From NCBI GenBank assembly GCA_025890175.1, contig JANPYM010000010.1, positions 401,498-465,497 of the forward strand: a stretch of DNA of 64,000 nucleotides. The letters are read 5' to 3'. The notes under the pieces are model-generated. The model had not been told where the DNA came from, did not search any database, and saw only the letters and a program-made list of their open reading frames with translations. This document shows positions 40,310-51,362 of this stretch, in pieces (within the stretch, counting starts at the first letter, position 1; the number at the start of each line of letters is the position of its first letter). A program made the position numbers and the translations under genes. The stretch comes from Ciborinia camelliae (lineage: Eukaryota > Ascomycota > Leotiomycetes > Helotiales > Sclerotiniaceae).

Positions 40310-42527
40310 TCAAGTAGCCAAGAAATCCATGCCCATTCCATGAGCTATACTTTGCCAATCCCAACTCCTATCATCTTTAGCATCAATTAATCTCCAGACT
40401 TCTTCAAGCACCTTAAGTGCTGCATCCGAATTTCGATATTCCATGTATGCTTTCACCACACCGATAGCTTTTCGAATAGGTTCTCTTTGTCTTTTTTCAA
40501 AGGCTGCGCAACCGAGGATAAAAGCTGGAGCTAGGACAAGAGTTTGAGCTGGATCACGAGGTGGTACCTCAGCTATTAAAGCAATTCCACCATCGACAGC
40601 ATCAATAAGGTTCTGCTCTGGTTTCCACCACTCGCTCTTTGCAGGATGGATAGTTCTCCATAAATAAACCCACATCATCTGTTTGTAGAGTAGACCAGCA
40701 AGATCTCGTGAGTCTCCAGCTGGCCACGCGGGCTTCCATTCTCGGATGCCGGCATCAATCTCAGCGGCTCTGTATAGAGCTTTGTAGTCCACCACAGGAT
40801 CGATATTATTCTGGATGTTGTGGCGAATAGAGTTGCGAATGTTAGTTATTTTCGACATGTAGAGGAAAAGGCCATCGTTGACACCAAGGAGGCGGACGGC
40901 ATCGGGTTGAATAATATTGGCAGGGATATTCCAATCATCAGACACAGTACCTAAACGGGCGCGACCTTCGGGTAGGGAGATGATCTCATCGAGAATGATG
41001 TGGAATTGAAAGAATTCTTGAATAAAATTTAAGAAAGGTCCTTCATCGGGTGGGGATTGTTGGATAAGATTCTGATAGGCATTGAGATGAACCCGGTGTG
41101 CACCGTGAGGATTAGGATCCGCTAGGGTCTGGAGAACGAGACACAACATTTGACCAAATCGGGCAGAGATGACTATGTTGTCGATTTTGCCTCTGTCCTG
41201 TCGATCCATATCTTGATGAAGCTCCTTCATAGCTTCCGTGTGGTGGTATTGTGATCTTTCCTCGAGAGCCTCCCTATTGACATCCGGATGTTGTTGAAGT
41301 AACTCTTGGCCATAATTCGAATCATAATCAATATGTCTGCTTGAAAGAGCAAGAATCGAATGCATCAGACCGACATGTCGTACGGCCATTGGCAACAACT
41401 GATCCTTGAATGCATTATTTTCTGCCCCTTCGACTGTAAAAATGTGACTCAATCTGTAGATATAATGTTCGAAGAAAACTTTATCTCCAGATGTTTCTAC
41501 CGCGTGAATCACAGGTTGAAGTCTGATGGTGGGCAAGCTGACCCTTCGCAGACGGGCTGTCGATCTAATCAGTTCTTCCGCTCTTGATAGCTGGTATTTC
41601 CACAGCGTCGTACCTTCTTCAGCTTTTTCTTTTCCACTCTTCCAGACTTGTTTTTCTGGATAGCCTTCGCAAACGACGGCATTCTTTTCGCAATTCTGAC
41701 CTATGTGAGGGATAACTATTAGTACCATGAAATGACAGGAATGATAGTATCATGAGGGCAACTCAAAACATACACCTAGGTTTGGCTTCATCACACTTCT
41801 TCTTTCTCCTCCTACATGTTATACAACCAGTCTTCGATCTTCCTTTCGTAATTTTGCTCTGGGGTTCTGTAGTTTGTATAGGATGTTTACGCGGGCGGCC
41901 TCGGGGTCGTTTCTGCTGCAGAGGCGACCGTAATGCTGAAGGTGTGCGTGGAGCGACAGACTCGAGGTTCAATTCGTCCTCCAAAGGCTCCAATTTCGGT
42001 TCCAACAACATATCGACGTCCTGTTCTTGTTCATGCGTATGTTCTCCATCCCAACAACGTTCTGCCGATCCGTTATGTTCCATTCCTTCCCCCTCCTCCT
42101 CCTCCTCCACAAATCCTCCCGAACTGTAAGGATCGCCACATGATGAAGTTTCTGGAGTAACTACCATAATCGAGGAAGATACCGAACCATCCGAACCTTC
42201 CAAGCTTCCAGCTCTCATTGTGAAACCCCCGAATTTATAATGTTGAAGGTTGACAATTGAATGATCCCCGCAAGATTCGTCAATTCGAACTTGTCGATGA
42301 GTTGGTGCTCGTACCACTCTTGGTTGCCTTGGAGTAATTCGATATACTCTTTGAGTTTGTCGTATAATTTCTTCGACGTCGTCTCGATCTGGGCTAGTTG
42401 AATGATCCGACCATTCGAGAATGGCCTCCTCTGATGACACAGGTGTAAGTTGCATATCCATGTCCACCTTTCCTGCCGAACAAGATCCGACCAAAGAAAA
42501 TGAATGCAATTTAATGACATTCACCAT
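40310..42527 (-). CDS. Zn2Cys6 transcription factor with AT-hook, two exons
   Basis: Predicted nuclear DNA-binding regulator of 714 residues; target genes unknown. Exon 1 is 42527-41774, exon 2 is 41700-40310, and splicing completes the zinc cluster. In order: residues 141-152 are acidic (EEEEEGEGMEHN). Residues 207-214 are a canonical AT-hook (RPRGRPRK). Residues 235-262 are the binuclear cluster, with six cysteines at 235, 238, 245, 252, 255 and 262 (CITCRRRKKKC, then CQNCEKNAVVC), followed by EGYP. From about 325 the sequence (FFEHYIYRLS, then LLPMAVRHVGLMHSILALSS) fits the fungal-specific transcription factor domain of the Fungal_trans_2 type. The start is the first ATG after an in-frame TGA at 42573-42575 and has G at -3 and +4. 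ATGs at 42461 and 42455 are alternatives (692 or 690 residues). It is the only confident gene of the island, with gene-free flanks of 3-4 kb and no metabolic neighbours. Confidence 0.88.
41701..41773 (-). other. Spliceosomal intron of the regulator gene, 73 nt
   Basis: On the minus strand the donor is GTATGT (41773-41768), a TACTAAT branch site lies at 41724-41718, and the acceptor is CACATAG ending at 41701. It splits a TGT codon after its first base. Removing it restores the fourth cysteine of the zinc cluster and joins PRC to QNC, which is strong support for the exact junction. Confidence 0.92.
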
Positions 42528-43117
42528 AACACCCAAGCCAAGCAGCACCGAATATTTAAACCAAAAGTTTAATCAGACGATAACATTCAGCGATGTGTAT
42601 GTTTGTACTGGAGGGGGGGGGGGTGTGAAGAATTGGGGGATGTGTGGGTAGAGGTAAGAAAGTGTAATAAAGTACTCGTTCTTTTTTTTTGGTAAGTGTA
42701 GGAAAGTAGATAGGTAGGTAGGTAGGAAGGTATGTGTGTATGGATGTATGTATGTAGGTATGAATGTATGTACGGAATATGTATGTGTGTATGTGTGTAT
42801 GTATGTATGAGAGAGATGGGTGTGATACGGAGCGGAGCGGTTACCGGTATGGTTATGGTATGTATGGTATGGAAGCTTTGACTTTTGGAATGGAACCAAA
42901 GAGAGGAGAGGTTCACGATAGTAGGTATATTACTACTGTCAACGCCAACGCCAATGCCAATGCCAATGCCAATATGCCAGTGCACCAACCAGACGTCCAC
43001 TTTCTCTTTCTTTCACCCAATGCCGATAAAATGGAAAATGATCGAGTTTCGGTAAGAGTAAAGATTCGCTATAGTGGACCTATTTCAAGGGTAATTAATA
43101 ACGAGAGACTAGGGTGA
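42528..43117. promoter_or_regulatory. Upstream region of the regulator gene with microsatellites
   Basis: Immediately upstream of the start on the minus strand. It contains a G run (42612-42620), TAGG and TATG microsatellites (about 42707-42815), and a hexamer array AACGCC/AATGCC at 42941-42976 which on the plus strand repeats the CCAAT core of CCAAT-box factors. No clear TATA box is seen. Whether the array binds anything is not known from sequence. Confidence 0.4.
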
Positions 43118-46100
43118 ATTTTCGAATTTTGGCCGAATAAAATAAAATGGTAATCTGGAAGGGGGGTGAAGGGTGGATGAGATGAATAAAGGGTGGATGG
43201 ATGAGTGAAGGGTCAAGGGATGGTCAGGATAGTCAGGATAGACAGGATGTCATTGTCAGGATGTCAGGATGTTAGGTTAAGATGGCTGTCAGGGTGAAGG
43301 TGTGAAGGGACGGGAGATCGTGCGTAAATTGAAATCTGACAAGGACCCTTACCTTTCTTGACAAGCTTCAAAGTTGCGCTCTTTCAAATTGAGATAAAGT
43401 TCCGTTCCGTTTTGTTTCGTTATGCTCAACTTCAACCTCCAGCTTCAACTTCACCACCAAAAGGTAATGAGTGGGGTAGGTACCTAGGTAGGTACAATAT
43501 AGCTAGCTAGGTAGGCAATGAATGGTAAAGGTCAAAGTAATGTTTGATATCGAGAGGTCGAATTTCAAACTCAAATTATGAGAAAGAAGTTCTGTTGTAA
43601 TTTTGTGTTGTGTTGTGTTGTGTTGTATTGAAAATTCCCATCGATGGTTTGTGGACCGGTGGTTGAGATATAAGGTGGATGGAGGGATGGAGGGATGTAC
43701 GATCGGGATATCTCTTCCCCTCTTATGGTAGAACGTTGTACGTCGTGCCTAGGTATGTATAACGCAATAAGGAAAGTTGGGGAAAATATGAATGGGTTCG
43801 TGATACGGTATGTGGTACCTGTACGAAGTGAATATGTAAAGCGTGAATGTGTATCGTGATCGTGATCGTGATTGTGAATCGTGATGGTGAATTGTGATAT
43901 GTGAGGCGGGAGAAACACAAAGGCGGAAGATACAGAAAGACGATGTACAGATTATGTATTAATAACGAGAAGCCAAGCCCAGGCAAGCCAGAGCAGGAAG
44001 ACCAAGTGTTTCCCGTGAGTCCCCCAGAATTGGGATTTGCAGTCAAGAAGGAGAGTGATGACAAGCTGCAATAATAATAAATAATAATAATAATAATAAT
44101 TACTTGTTTAGTTGTTTAGTTGTCTGAATGCTTTTGATTCGATTCGTTTTGCAAGGTTTCCCGGTAAGAAGGCTTGCAGACTTGCAGTTTGCTCTGCTTT
44201 GCTCCAGTTGCTTCGTACTGCTTGCAGATGAACTACTGTACGAAGTAATTGGAATTGTATGGGTAGCTAATAGATGAACAGGCCTAGGCGAGAACCATAT
44301 AAGATGACAGGGTCGCTATTCGTTCCGTGATGATACCTATGATGCAGAAATAAAGCTTAGTTACCTAGGCAGGTATGGTATAGATACCGGTAGCTGTCCG
44401 GAAGGGAGCGTATGGAGGGTACGGCAAGTAGTAGTCGCTTGGATTGAGAAATTCCAAGGTTATGTATGTAGGTGCGGTGCGAGGCTGTTTTCGGTTGGTT
44501 GATGTTGTTTCTTCGTTTCCATTCTACTTCTATTTCTTATTTCTCCAGACAATGACAAGTCAAGCCTATGTAAGACCCGTTTGATTGTTTTGTCAAGAGA
44601 TAATAATGGTCCGTGAATGGTGGTCCAGGAGGTGAATGGTATGGCGGTATTGTAGTGGACTCGGAAAGGTAATAAACGAAATAATGGAGATATCATAAAA
44701 GGGGGGAAACCTCTGTGTGTTATATGATTTTTTGAAAGGAGAGAGGGGTGACGATATATGTGGTGTTTAGTTCAGTATGTAATATCATCCTCATATATGG
44801 AGTACGATATATGTAATAGTATGTATGAATGATAGTATGGCTCAGATGAAGTGGAACAATTAACTATTACTCAAAATAGATAGACCTTGGAGATGGAGAT
44901 GAAGAATAGAATAGAATTTAATCACTAGATGTATTATGGGCAATAATTATAATAATAATAACCAGTCAATAATCATGAACCACTGATATTCATTGTGTTC
45001 CTGAATTATGCATCAAAATCAAGAAGCTCTAATTAAAACACTTTAAACTCAGGAAATACATGAAATACATACTCCGTATAGTTAGATCATTCTATAAAAG
45101 CCAAATATCTTGCTCTTAAGTAGGCTCAGCTTAAAAGCGTAACATCCCGAATCATGCAAATGCACCAAGATATCGATATAGGCTAAAAGTTTTTACGAAA
45201 CTTTCATCTGTTTTGATACTGTAGGTAGTTAGTTCATTGGTTCTAAATTCTAATATTATATTAATATATCTCATCTCATTCTCGATAGGTTATGTTGGTT
45301 TTTGTCTTGAAGATATCGTGATTAAACGAATGATATGTTCCCAAGCCTATGTTTTAAAACGGTATATACTACATACATACTACACTACATAGAAATGTTT
45401 CAGCTCAGGGATGTATTTGGGTTTGAATGAATGAATGGTCGGTCGATCGATATGAGGGGATTCGGGAATTTCTACTTTGGAATCACAGTAGGTATGATTT
45501 ATTTCCCCTTGTGAAAGACATCCCGAAAACCCCCAGCTCCAAGTCTTCATTCGATCTTTGACCCAAAAATGACATAGGGTTCCACATTCTATGGGTGAAG
45601 GGATTGAGGAATTTGAAGGGACTCGGGAGGGTGAATTTGGAAGCTGGGAAGTTGGGAAATGGTATCCATGTTCCTATTCCCACTTTCTCGCATGGGTATG
45701 GGAGGTTTAAGGTTTTTTCTTTCCGTTGCAGATGTCAGAATTATTGGATGGTTATGATGTGTAGTAATGTTAAAGAAATGATCAAAACTCAACATTGAAT
45801 TCATGCATGTACGGAGTATCAAAGTGAATCTATGTGAGTGAATCTATGTGAAGAATTGAAGAAGGTATCCCGATTCCGTATTGTGATTTCATCAATTCCG
45901 AGTGATATATCATATTCATATGGGTTCTGGACCGAAAAAAACATCATCTCTCCCTTCTCAACCCCGCCTTCCAGAGCTTAAAGGTTCAAAGGTACTGCTG
46001 TATCACCAAAAGTTAAAAGCTTCCCTTGAATCTCTTCTCTTCCCAAAAGGTTTGTGCTCACTGCTCACTGCTCATATAGAATAAATACAGACTCGACCAG

Positions 46101-47008
46101 AACTTCCCTTATACCAAAAGGGAAATACCAATTCAAGGAATATCCTTACAAGATTTGTTGCATATCTGCAGTAAGCTAGTGATTTGTTGAAAATGCTAGA
46201 GGATTTAGAGAAGTACTCCGTGATATAAATTTATAATTAATCTAATTTATAGAGTTCAATACAAATTACGCACAATACCCATAATACCTACTTATAATAC
46301 CTATAATATATTAGGTACCTATTTAGAGCAAAGGACAAAGTAGGGGGCAATGAACATATCAAGATTTTTACCGACGGAATACCTGAGCATTCATTCAATG
46401 ATACAATCAATGGTACTGTACTTCATTCTTTTTTTACAATGTATTTATAACATCTCGATTAAATTTGACATATTTTGCAATGAGTCGAATACCTACCTAA
46501 GGACCTATATGTCACTATCATGAATTATATCAACCTGCCCTTGATCATCGCACACAACTCAGCTAACTTAACTACCCTACCCTACCCAACCCAACAAAAA
46601 ACATCATCCGGCATCAAAGAATCCATTATTATGACCTTTACCCTCGGACTTCAATGACACTTGCATATTAGATACCTACCTACCTACGGTCCTACAGGCT
46701 ACACCCATTTTTGCATACGCTACTCGCATACATACTTGCAGAAGTGGAAATATTGATCGTCATCGTCGGCCCTTTCACCATCATCAAGATTGGGGTTTTT
46801 TACCCGTTCATCCATCCATATCCAATGTCCATCCCTCGTTATTGCGTGCATTTCTTGCCTTGAGATTGCGATTGAGATTGAGATTTTCAACCTGGTGCAG
46901 GAGAAGAGACGTAGGTACCGGTAGATGATGAGTTAAATCAATGTATGTACAGTACCCAGAAACAACACACACACACACATATATATATAACCAAATTCGG
47001 ATCAATGA
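43118..47008. other. Gene-poor ordinary sequence with short repeats
   Basis: No supported gene. Notable pieces are GGGTGGATG and GTCAGGAT repeats (43160-43290), TGTTG repeats (43605-43630), GTGATC repeats (43850-43890), an AAT run (44069-44100), and a GTCGGTCGATCGAT motif (45438). Short frames at 45483-45822 and 45902-46084 lack an ATG, splice signals or recognisable domains. Confidence 0.55.
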
Positions 47009-47378
47009 ATGTCCTCCTCTCTTAATAGTCCTAAATCCCCTTCATATCCTATACAATACGATGGATTATCTTTTGGAACCCTCGCCTCTCTTCTCTCTTC
47101 CATCTCTTTCAATCCAGACTCTCTCTCGACTCTCAACTCTCACCTGTCACCTACCTACGTCACCACAAACGGCAACGGACCGAACCTAGTACCAAACCAT
47201 CCATCATTTCGGAAAACCAGAACCAGAGAAGTAAGTCAATCAATCATCCTCACTAACCCCTCTTTCCACAATTCCACACCCAATCCATCCAATGCCTAAA
47301 TACATAGTATATGTGTGTTACCTTCAGGGGGAGGGACGGGGTACGGAAAATACCCAGCTACCAATTACCAACCAGTAA
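47009..47378 (+). CDS. Candidate small two-exon gene, 90 residues, unknown
   Basis: An ATG at 47009 opens 74 codons (MSSSLNSPKSPSYPIQ...) rich in S, P, T and N, and ends exactly in phase at a perfect donor GTAAGT at 47231. The first good acceptor, TTCAG ending at 47327, is 97 nt on and adds 16 codons before a TAA at 47376-47378. A CACTAAC branch-like motif is present at about 47253 but far from the acceptor. No domain, signal peptide or membrane segment is visible. It may be a real small gene, the 5' end of a longer one, or chance in C/T-rich sequence. Confidence 0.25.
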
Positions 47379-48743
47379 CGTAGGTATGTCCGTCCTACAG
47401 TAAGGTATCCGAGTGGATACTCTCCAATAGCCCCTACTCAAGTAACTCTACCGAGATACTGTACCTATCTAGGTACATAGCTAGGTACGGAAGCTAGGTA
47501 CCTAATATAGATACAGCTAGGTACCTAGGTAGGTAGTACCAAGCTAAAGATTCCTATCAGGATTACCTTAGCCTAACGTAGGTTACACAGACAGGCAAGG
47601 TAAGATCGAAGGGTTCGAACTTCATTTTGACGTCGATAAGCTTACCATGCATGTCCATAGCCCATGCCCATGCCCATCCATGCCCTTACCCATGAAGGCA
47701 GCGAGCGGCTCTTCATTTCATTAATTTATTTATCTCCGCGCACCCCCGCTCGCGCCCCAGCACCAGCACCAGCACCAGCGTCAGCGCCAATATCAACCAT
47801 GGTTACCAATGTGGAATCGGGATCGAAAGTAGACGACGCGACGGAAGATTGGATACTCATCGGGAAGAATCAATGGATGGATGGATCAGCTGGAAATAGA
47901 AATCGAAATAGAAATAGGTTGGGTTGTTGTGGATATAGATGCATATGGATATCGATATAGATCCATCCAAGCTTGAGGACCTCAGGAAAGAAAGAAGGCA
48001 TCGATCGACTGACCTGGCCTAGGTTTCCTTTGAATGTCCAATACCCAGTATCATTTTGGTCTTTTCTTATCTATAGGTAGTAAGTACTACAACGATACAC
48101 CTACGTACATACCTTGGTAGATACCTCAGTCTGGTATATATCTGTATATCTATATATCTATATATCTACCCACCTAGGTGTTGATCTACCTATCTACCTA
48201 CCTATCTACCTACTTCCATAAGCGATGAGATTCAATGAGTAATAAGTAATAAGTATAAATAAATATCCATTTCCCCATAACCCTCCCTAGCTACCTACCT
48301 TCCCTAGCTACCTAGTACCTACCTTCCCATCACTTCACTTCTCGTCACTTCGCTTCTTCAGGATTTGGGTATTCTTCCTGTAGGTAGGTAGGTAGGTAGG
48401 TAGCTAATAGGTATTCCGAACTAGCTACCAGCATTCACCACTCTCAAATATACATATCTAAACGATTCATCTAGGGAATCCTCACTTCACTTTTTCCTAG
48501 CTCGTTTCGTATCGTGGGTGTCGTATTGTAGGGTTGGTTTGGTCCTCATATCTTCTATCTTATATCTTGGTTCCTTTATACTGCATACTGCATACTTCAT
48601 GCTATCTTTCTTTATTCCTTGTATTGTATTGTATAATAGAGTATAGTATAGGATAGTAGTAGTAGTGGTAGTGATAGTGATAGTAAGCATTTAACTTTAA
48701 CTTTAACTTTCCCCTTTCTCCCCTCTCTCCCGAAAACTTATTA
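47379..48743. repeat. TAGGTACC / ACCTACCT microsatellite-rich sequence
   Basis: Dense clusters of CTAGGTACCTAGGTAGGTA at 47465-47540, CTACCTAT at 48180-48215 and TAGGTAGG at 48380-48405, plus a CCAGCACCAG run at 47755-47785. Apart from the short candidate frame at 47799-47960, no gene or RNA structure is recognised. Confidence 0.7.
47799..47960 (+). CDS. Candidate short reading frame, 53 residues, unknown
   Basis: The ATG sits in the context CAACCATGG, which fits the eukaryotic start consensus. It opens MVTNVESGSKVDDATEDWIL, then an RN repeat (GNRNRNRNRLG) made by a GAAATA microsatellite, and stops at 47960. The first 35 residues have a balanced composition unlike the surrounding repeats. 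It could be a first exon whose donor I cannot place, or chance. Confidence 0.15.
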   Translation: MVTNVESGSKVDDATEDWILIGKNQWMDGSAGNRNRNRNRLGCCGYRCIWISI

Positions 48744-49138
48744 CAGCAAAACCTCTCTATAAGAATGTTTTTTTTAGCGCCAAATATAAGGATATAAAAA
48801 GGTATCCTTTTATAGAGTTCCGGCTAATCCCGGTAAAATAGCATTTTGATTTATTGAATAAGTAATTTAGATCGATTTTAAATATATAAATCCCGATTAA
48901 TTCCGATCGGGTATAAACTCAGTATAATTTTCATAAATATTTTTATAAATATTTTTAGAAAAGATTTATTATAAATTAGATTTTAATTTTGGAACTTTTA
49001 ACTACGAAGAATAATCCCTATAAGAAAAAATATAACAATATTAGCATTTTTTACATCTAAAATTTAATGGGATTTAAAATTTAATCCTAATAAAAAGGTT
49101 ATCCTTATATAAAGGATCCTTATATAAAGGTTCTGCTA
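48744..49138. mobile_element. Tc1/mariner-like MITE, 395 bp, TA duplication
   Basis: The left end reads CAGCAAAACCTCTCTATAAG, directly preceded by TA (48742-48743). The right end, reverse complemented, reads TAGCAGAACCTTTATATAAG, directly followed by TA (49139-49140). The ends match at most positions and most differences are C/T or G/A. The CAGnAAAACC start with a TA duplication is the pattern of fungal Tc1/mariner (pogo/Fot1-type) elements. The interior is AT-rich, with further TATAAGGAT and ATCCTTATA inverted stretches and no transposase frame, so it is a non-autonomous or internally deleted copy. Confidence 0.75.
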
Positions 49139-51050
49139 TACCGTAGATATGGTATGGGACAGAATAAGATGGCCAGGGATGCGACGGTACTTGTAAGTTT
49201 TACTATCTAACTACCTACCATCAATATTATTTCTACAATAATAGATACCTACCTACTATATTGTCCTGGATATCTAGGTATACAAATAGGTACATAGATA
49301 TAATATAAAATAATCATTGATACATACCTAGGTACCTACAATCAATCCAGCAAATAATAAAAAGAACCTCGATATTTATCCATCCATCCATCCATCCATA
49401 CCCATCTATCTATTTGATCTACCTCCCCAAGTACCTTCGGTATAAGTACCACCCACCTATATGACGTCGTAACGACGTATATATGGATTTTCCAATTTCG
49501 AAATTCTAGAACAAGGTGATGAATGACATACATGACCGAATTTTAGTTTGAGTTTGAGTTTTGGGTTTTTTCGTCACTGGTAATTGACGTGATCGACATG
49601 ACAGCTGAGAAAATTCATAACTTTAATTCATAAATCGTAGCTGACTTTGAAGGTTATTCTTAGATATCGAGTTTGAGTATATACATACCTGCTACATACC
49701 TAGACGATCAAATGGAATTAAATCAATAGTGTCGCTGGAAACTCTACCTACCTACCTCGTGAGGGAGGGGGGTGGATGGGTGGATGGATGGATATTTACC
49801 GCTCTTGATTCTCGATTCTCGAATCTAGTCTTTTGAGATGGGAGGTTGAGTTGTTCGTTTACTCTTAAATAAGTCTTGATCCATAGGGTCTATAGGTAGG
49901 TTCTAGGGTTCTAGGGTTCTAGGGTTCTAGGGTTCTAGAGTCTATGAAGAGGAAAGTAAAAATATATAATATTAAATGTTAAATGTCTTTATACTTTAGA
50001 TATTGGTTTATATAAATGTTATTCTTATAACAATAAGAAGATAAATGAATAAATAAATAAATAAACTTTAAATTTATAATAGCTTTTTTTTAAATAGATT
50101 AGATTAAACAAACTCTTACATTTTTTGTTTTTGTTTTTTATTAGAAAAAGGATCTTGATATCCAGTAGATAGATACTAGATACCTTATAAATTTATCCCT
50201 CTTCTTCCTGAAGTCTCGAATCTTCTTCAACGGAAATAGACTCACTTACAACTTCTAAAGTTTCACTCATCATTTATCTACCCACCTACAGCGAATAAAT
50301 CCCTTATATACGGTATCATATTCTCCCATCTCCATATCTATTTATATTTATATTCCCCCCCTCTCTTTTCTCCTCAAATTCCATTGGACTGCTAATATCA
50401 TATCGATATCTTAATAATACCTATAACTTAGATACTATCTACTAAATAGATTCTATATTCCAAATCCTATCAATAACGTGACAGTACTTACCTACCTACC
50501 TAGGTATATACAGTACAACAATACAGCAGTAAAGTAGCCTGTAAAAGTATTTTGCTTTTGACATAATATACCGATCAATATTACAACCTATATGACGTGA
50601 CATAACGTGACGACAAGGCTTCCTTCCAAAGAAGCCACGGGATCAGTCACGGGAGGGAGGTTTGCGAACTCAGGACTTTATCAGGGGGTCGGTTCAGGAG
50701 TTAGTCCTCGGGAGTTGGAGAGTCGGTAAAGGGGGATTGGAATTTGGAACTTGGGATTCGGGAATTTGGGATATGTGGTAAGGTGATCGGTCCAGATTTG
50801 TAGATTGGATGTTTGTTGAAAGAGGGATGCAGATGTTTTTTTCTTTTTCTTTTTCTTTTTTTGCTTCTTCCCTTCTTTCCTTTTCGGGATTTGATTGACA
50901 ATCCTGATTCCTAAATCCTGAACGACTTTTTTTTCGAGCTTAGAGTTCCTGATCACCCATCTCGCACCCGAATCGACCCTAATTAGGGTCTTCGGAACTA
51001 CGTTTGAAATACCCTCTTTAAAATCAAAATACAAATTGGAAACCTCTGTA
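49139..51050. other. Ordinary sequence up to the right AT-rich domain, no supported gene
   Basis: Contains TAGG/ACCT microsatellites, the octamer array at 49894-49937, a transition to AT-richer sequence at 49960-50130, and an A/T- and G-rich tract at 50840-50880. The minus-strand frame at 50681-51034 starts with TTG and passes through a poly-lysine microsatellite; it is not called. A 16-base palindrome GACCCTAATTAGGGTC lies at 50975-50990. Confidence 0.5.
49894..49937. repeat. GGTTCTAG octamer tandem repeat, 5 copies
   Basis: The unit GGTTCTAG is repeated five times without error, then once with a change (TTCTAGAG). It resembles a telomere unit (TTAGGG) with an insertion, but the period is eight, not six. 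Confidence 0.85.
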
Positions 51051-51360
51051 TAATTTACATCTTATATTTAGCCTGAAATAGCTTTATATTGAAACATATT
51101 AAATATATAAATTTTATATCAATCAATAAAGCTTTTCGAAAGCTTTCGATTAATATAATTTATATTATAATTAGAGCTAGCGTTTAGGTTTTGTATTAAA
51201 TTGAAATGATTATATAGGTTATAAAATTGTATATTATAAATATATGCTTATATAAGTATACAATCTTATATAAGTATACGATCTTATATAAGTATACAAA
51301 TTTATATAAGCATATATGTTTATAATGCATGTGCCCAAAGGCCTAGATATTATTATTTTT
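51050..51360. repeat. Inverted partial copy of the 265-bp repeat plus 18-bp tandem array
   Basis: 51110-51180 (AAAGCTTTTCGAAAGCTTTC and CTAGCGTTTAGG) resembles the reverse complement of the start of the tandem monomers further right. 51247-51318 is a head-to-tail array of four 18-base units, CTTATATAAGTATACAAT, each itself nearly palindromic. The inverted copy and the direct array thus flank a small palindrome-rich centre. Confidence 0.55.
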
Positions 51361-51362
51361 GT

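Noticed and set aside
42215..42520. Overlapping minus-strand frame (101 codons) with protein-like sequence KLKEYIELLQGNQEWYEHQL
   Set aside because: It overlaps exon 1 of the regulator in another frame, lacks a downstream partner exon, and the exon 1 frame leads directly into the AT-hook and zinc cluster.
45902..46084. Plus-strand frame of 60 codons
   Set aside because: Starts with GTG, has no splice signals or domain, and ends quickly; not supported as a gene.
47600..47625. GGTTCGAAC resembling a tRNA B box
   Set aside because: No A box at proper spacing and no acceptor or anticodon stems can be folded around it.
50681..51034. Minus-strand frame of 117 codons with a lysine run
   Set aside because: First codon is TTG, the lysine run is a TTTTTC microsatellite, and no family resemblance is visible.
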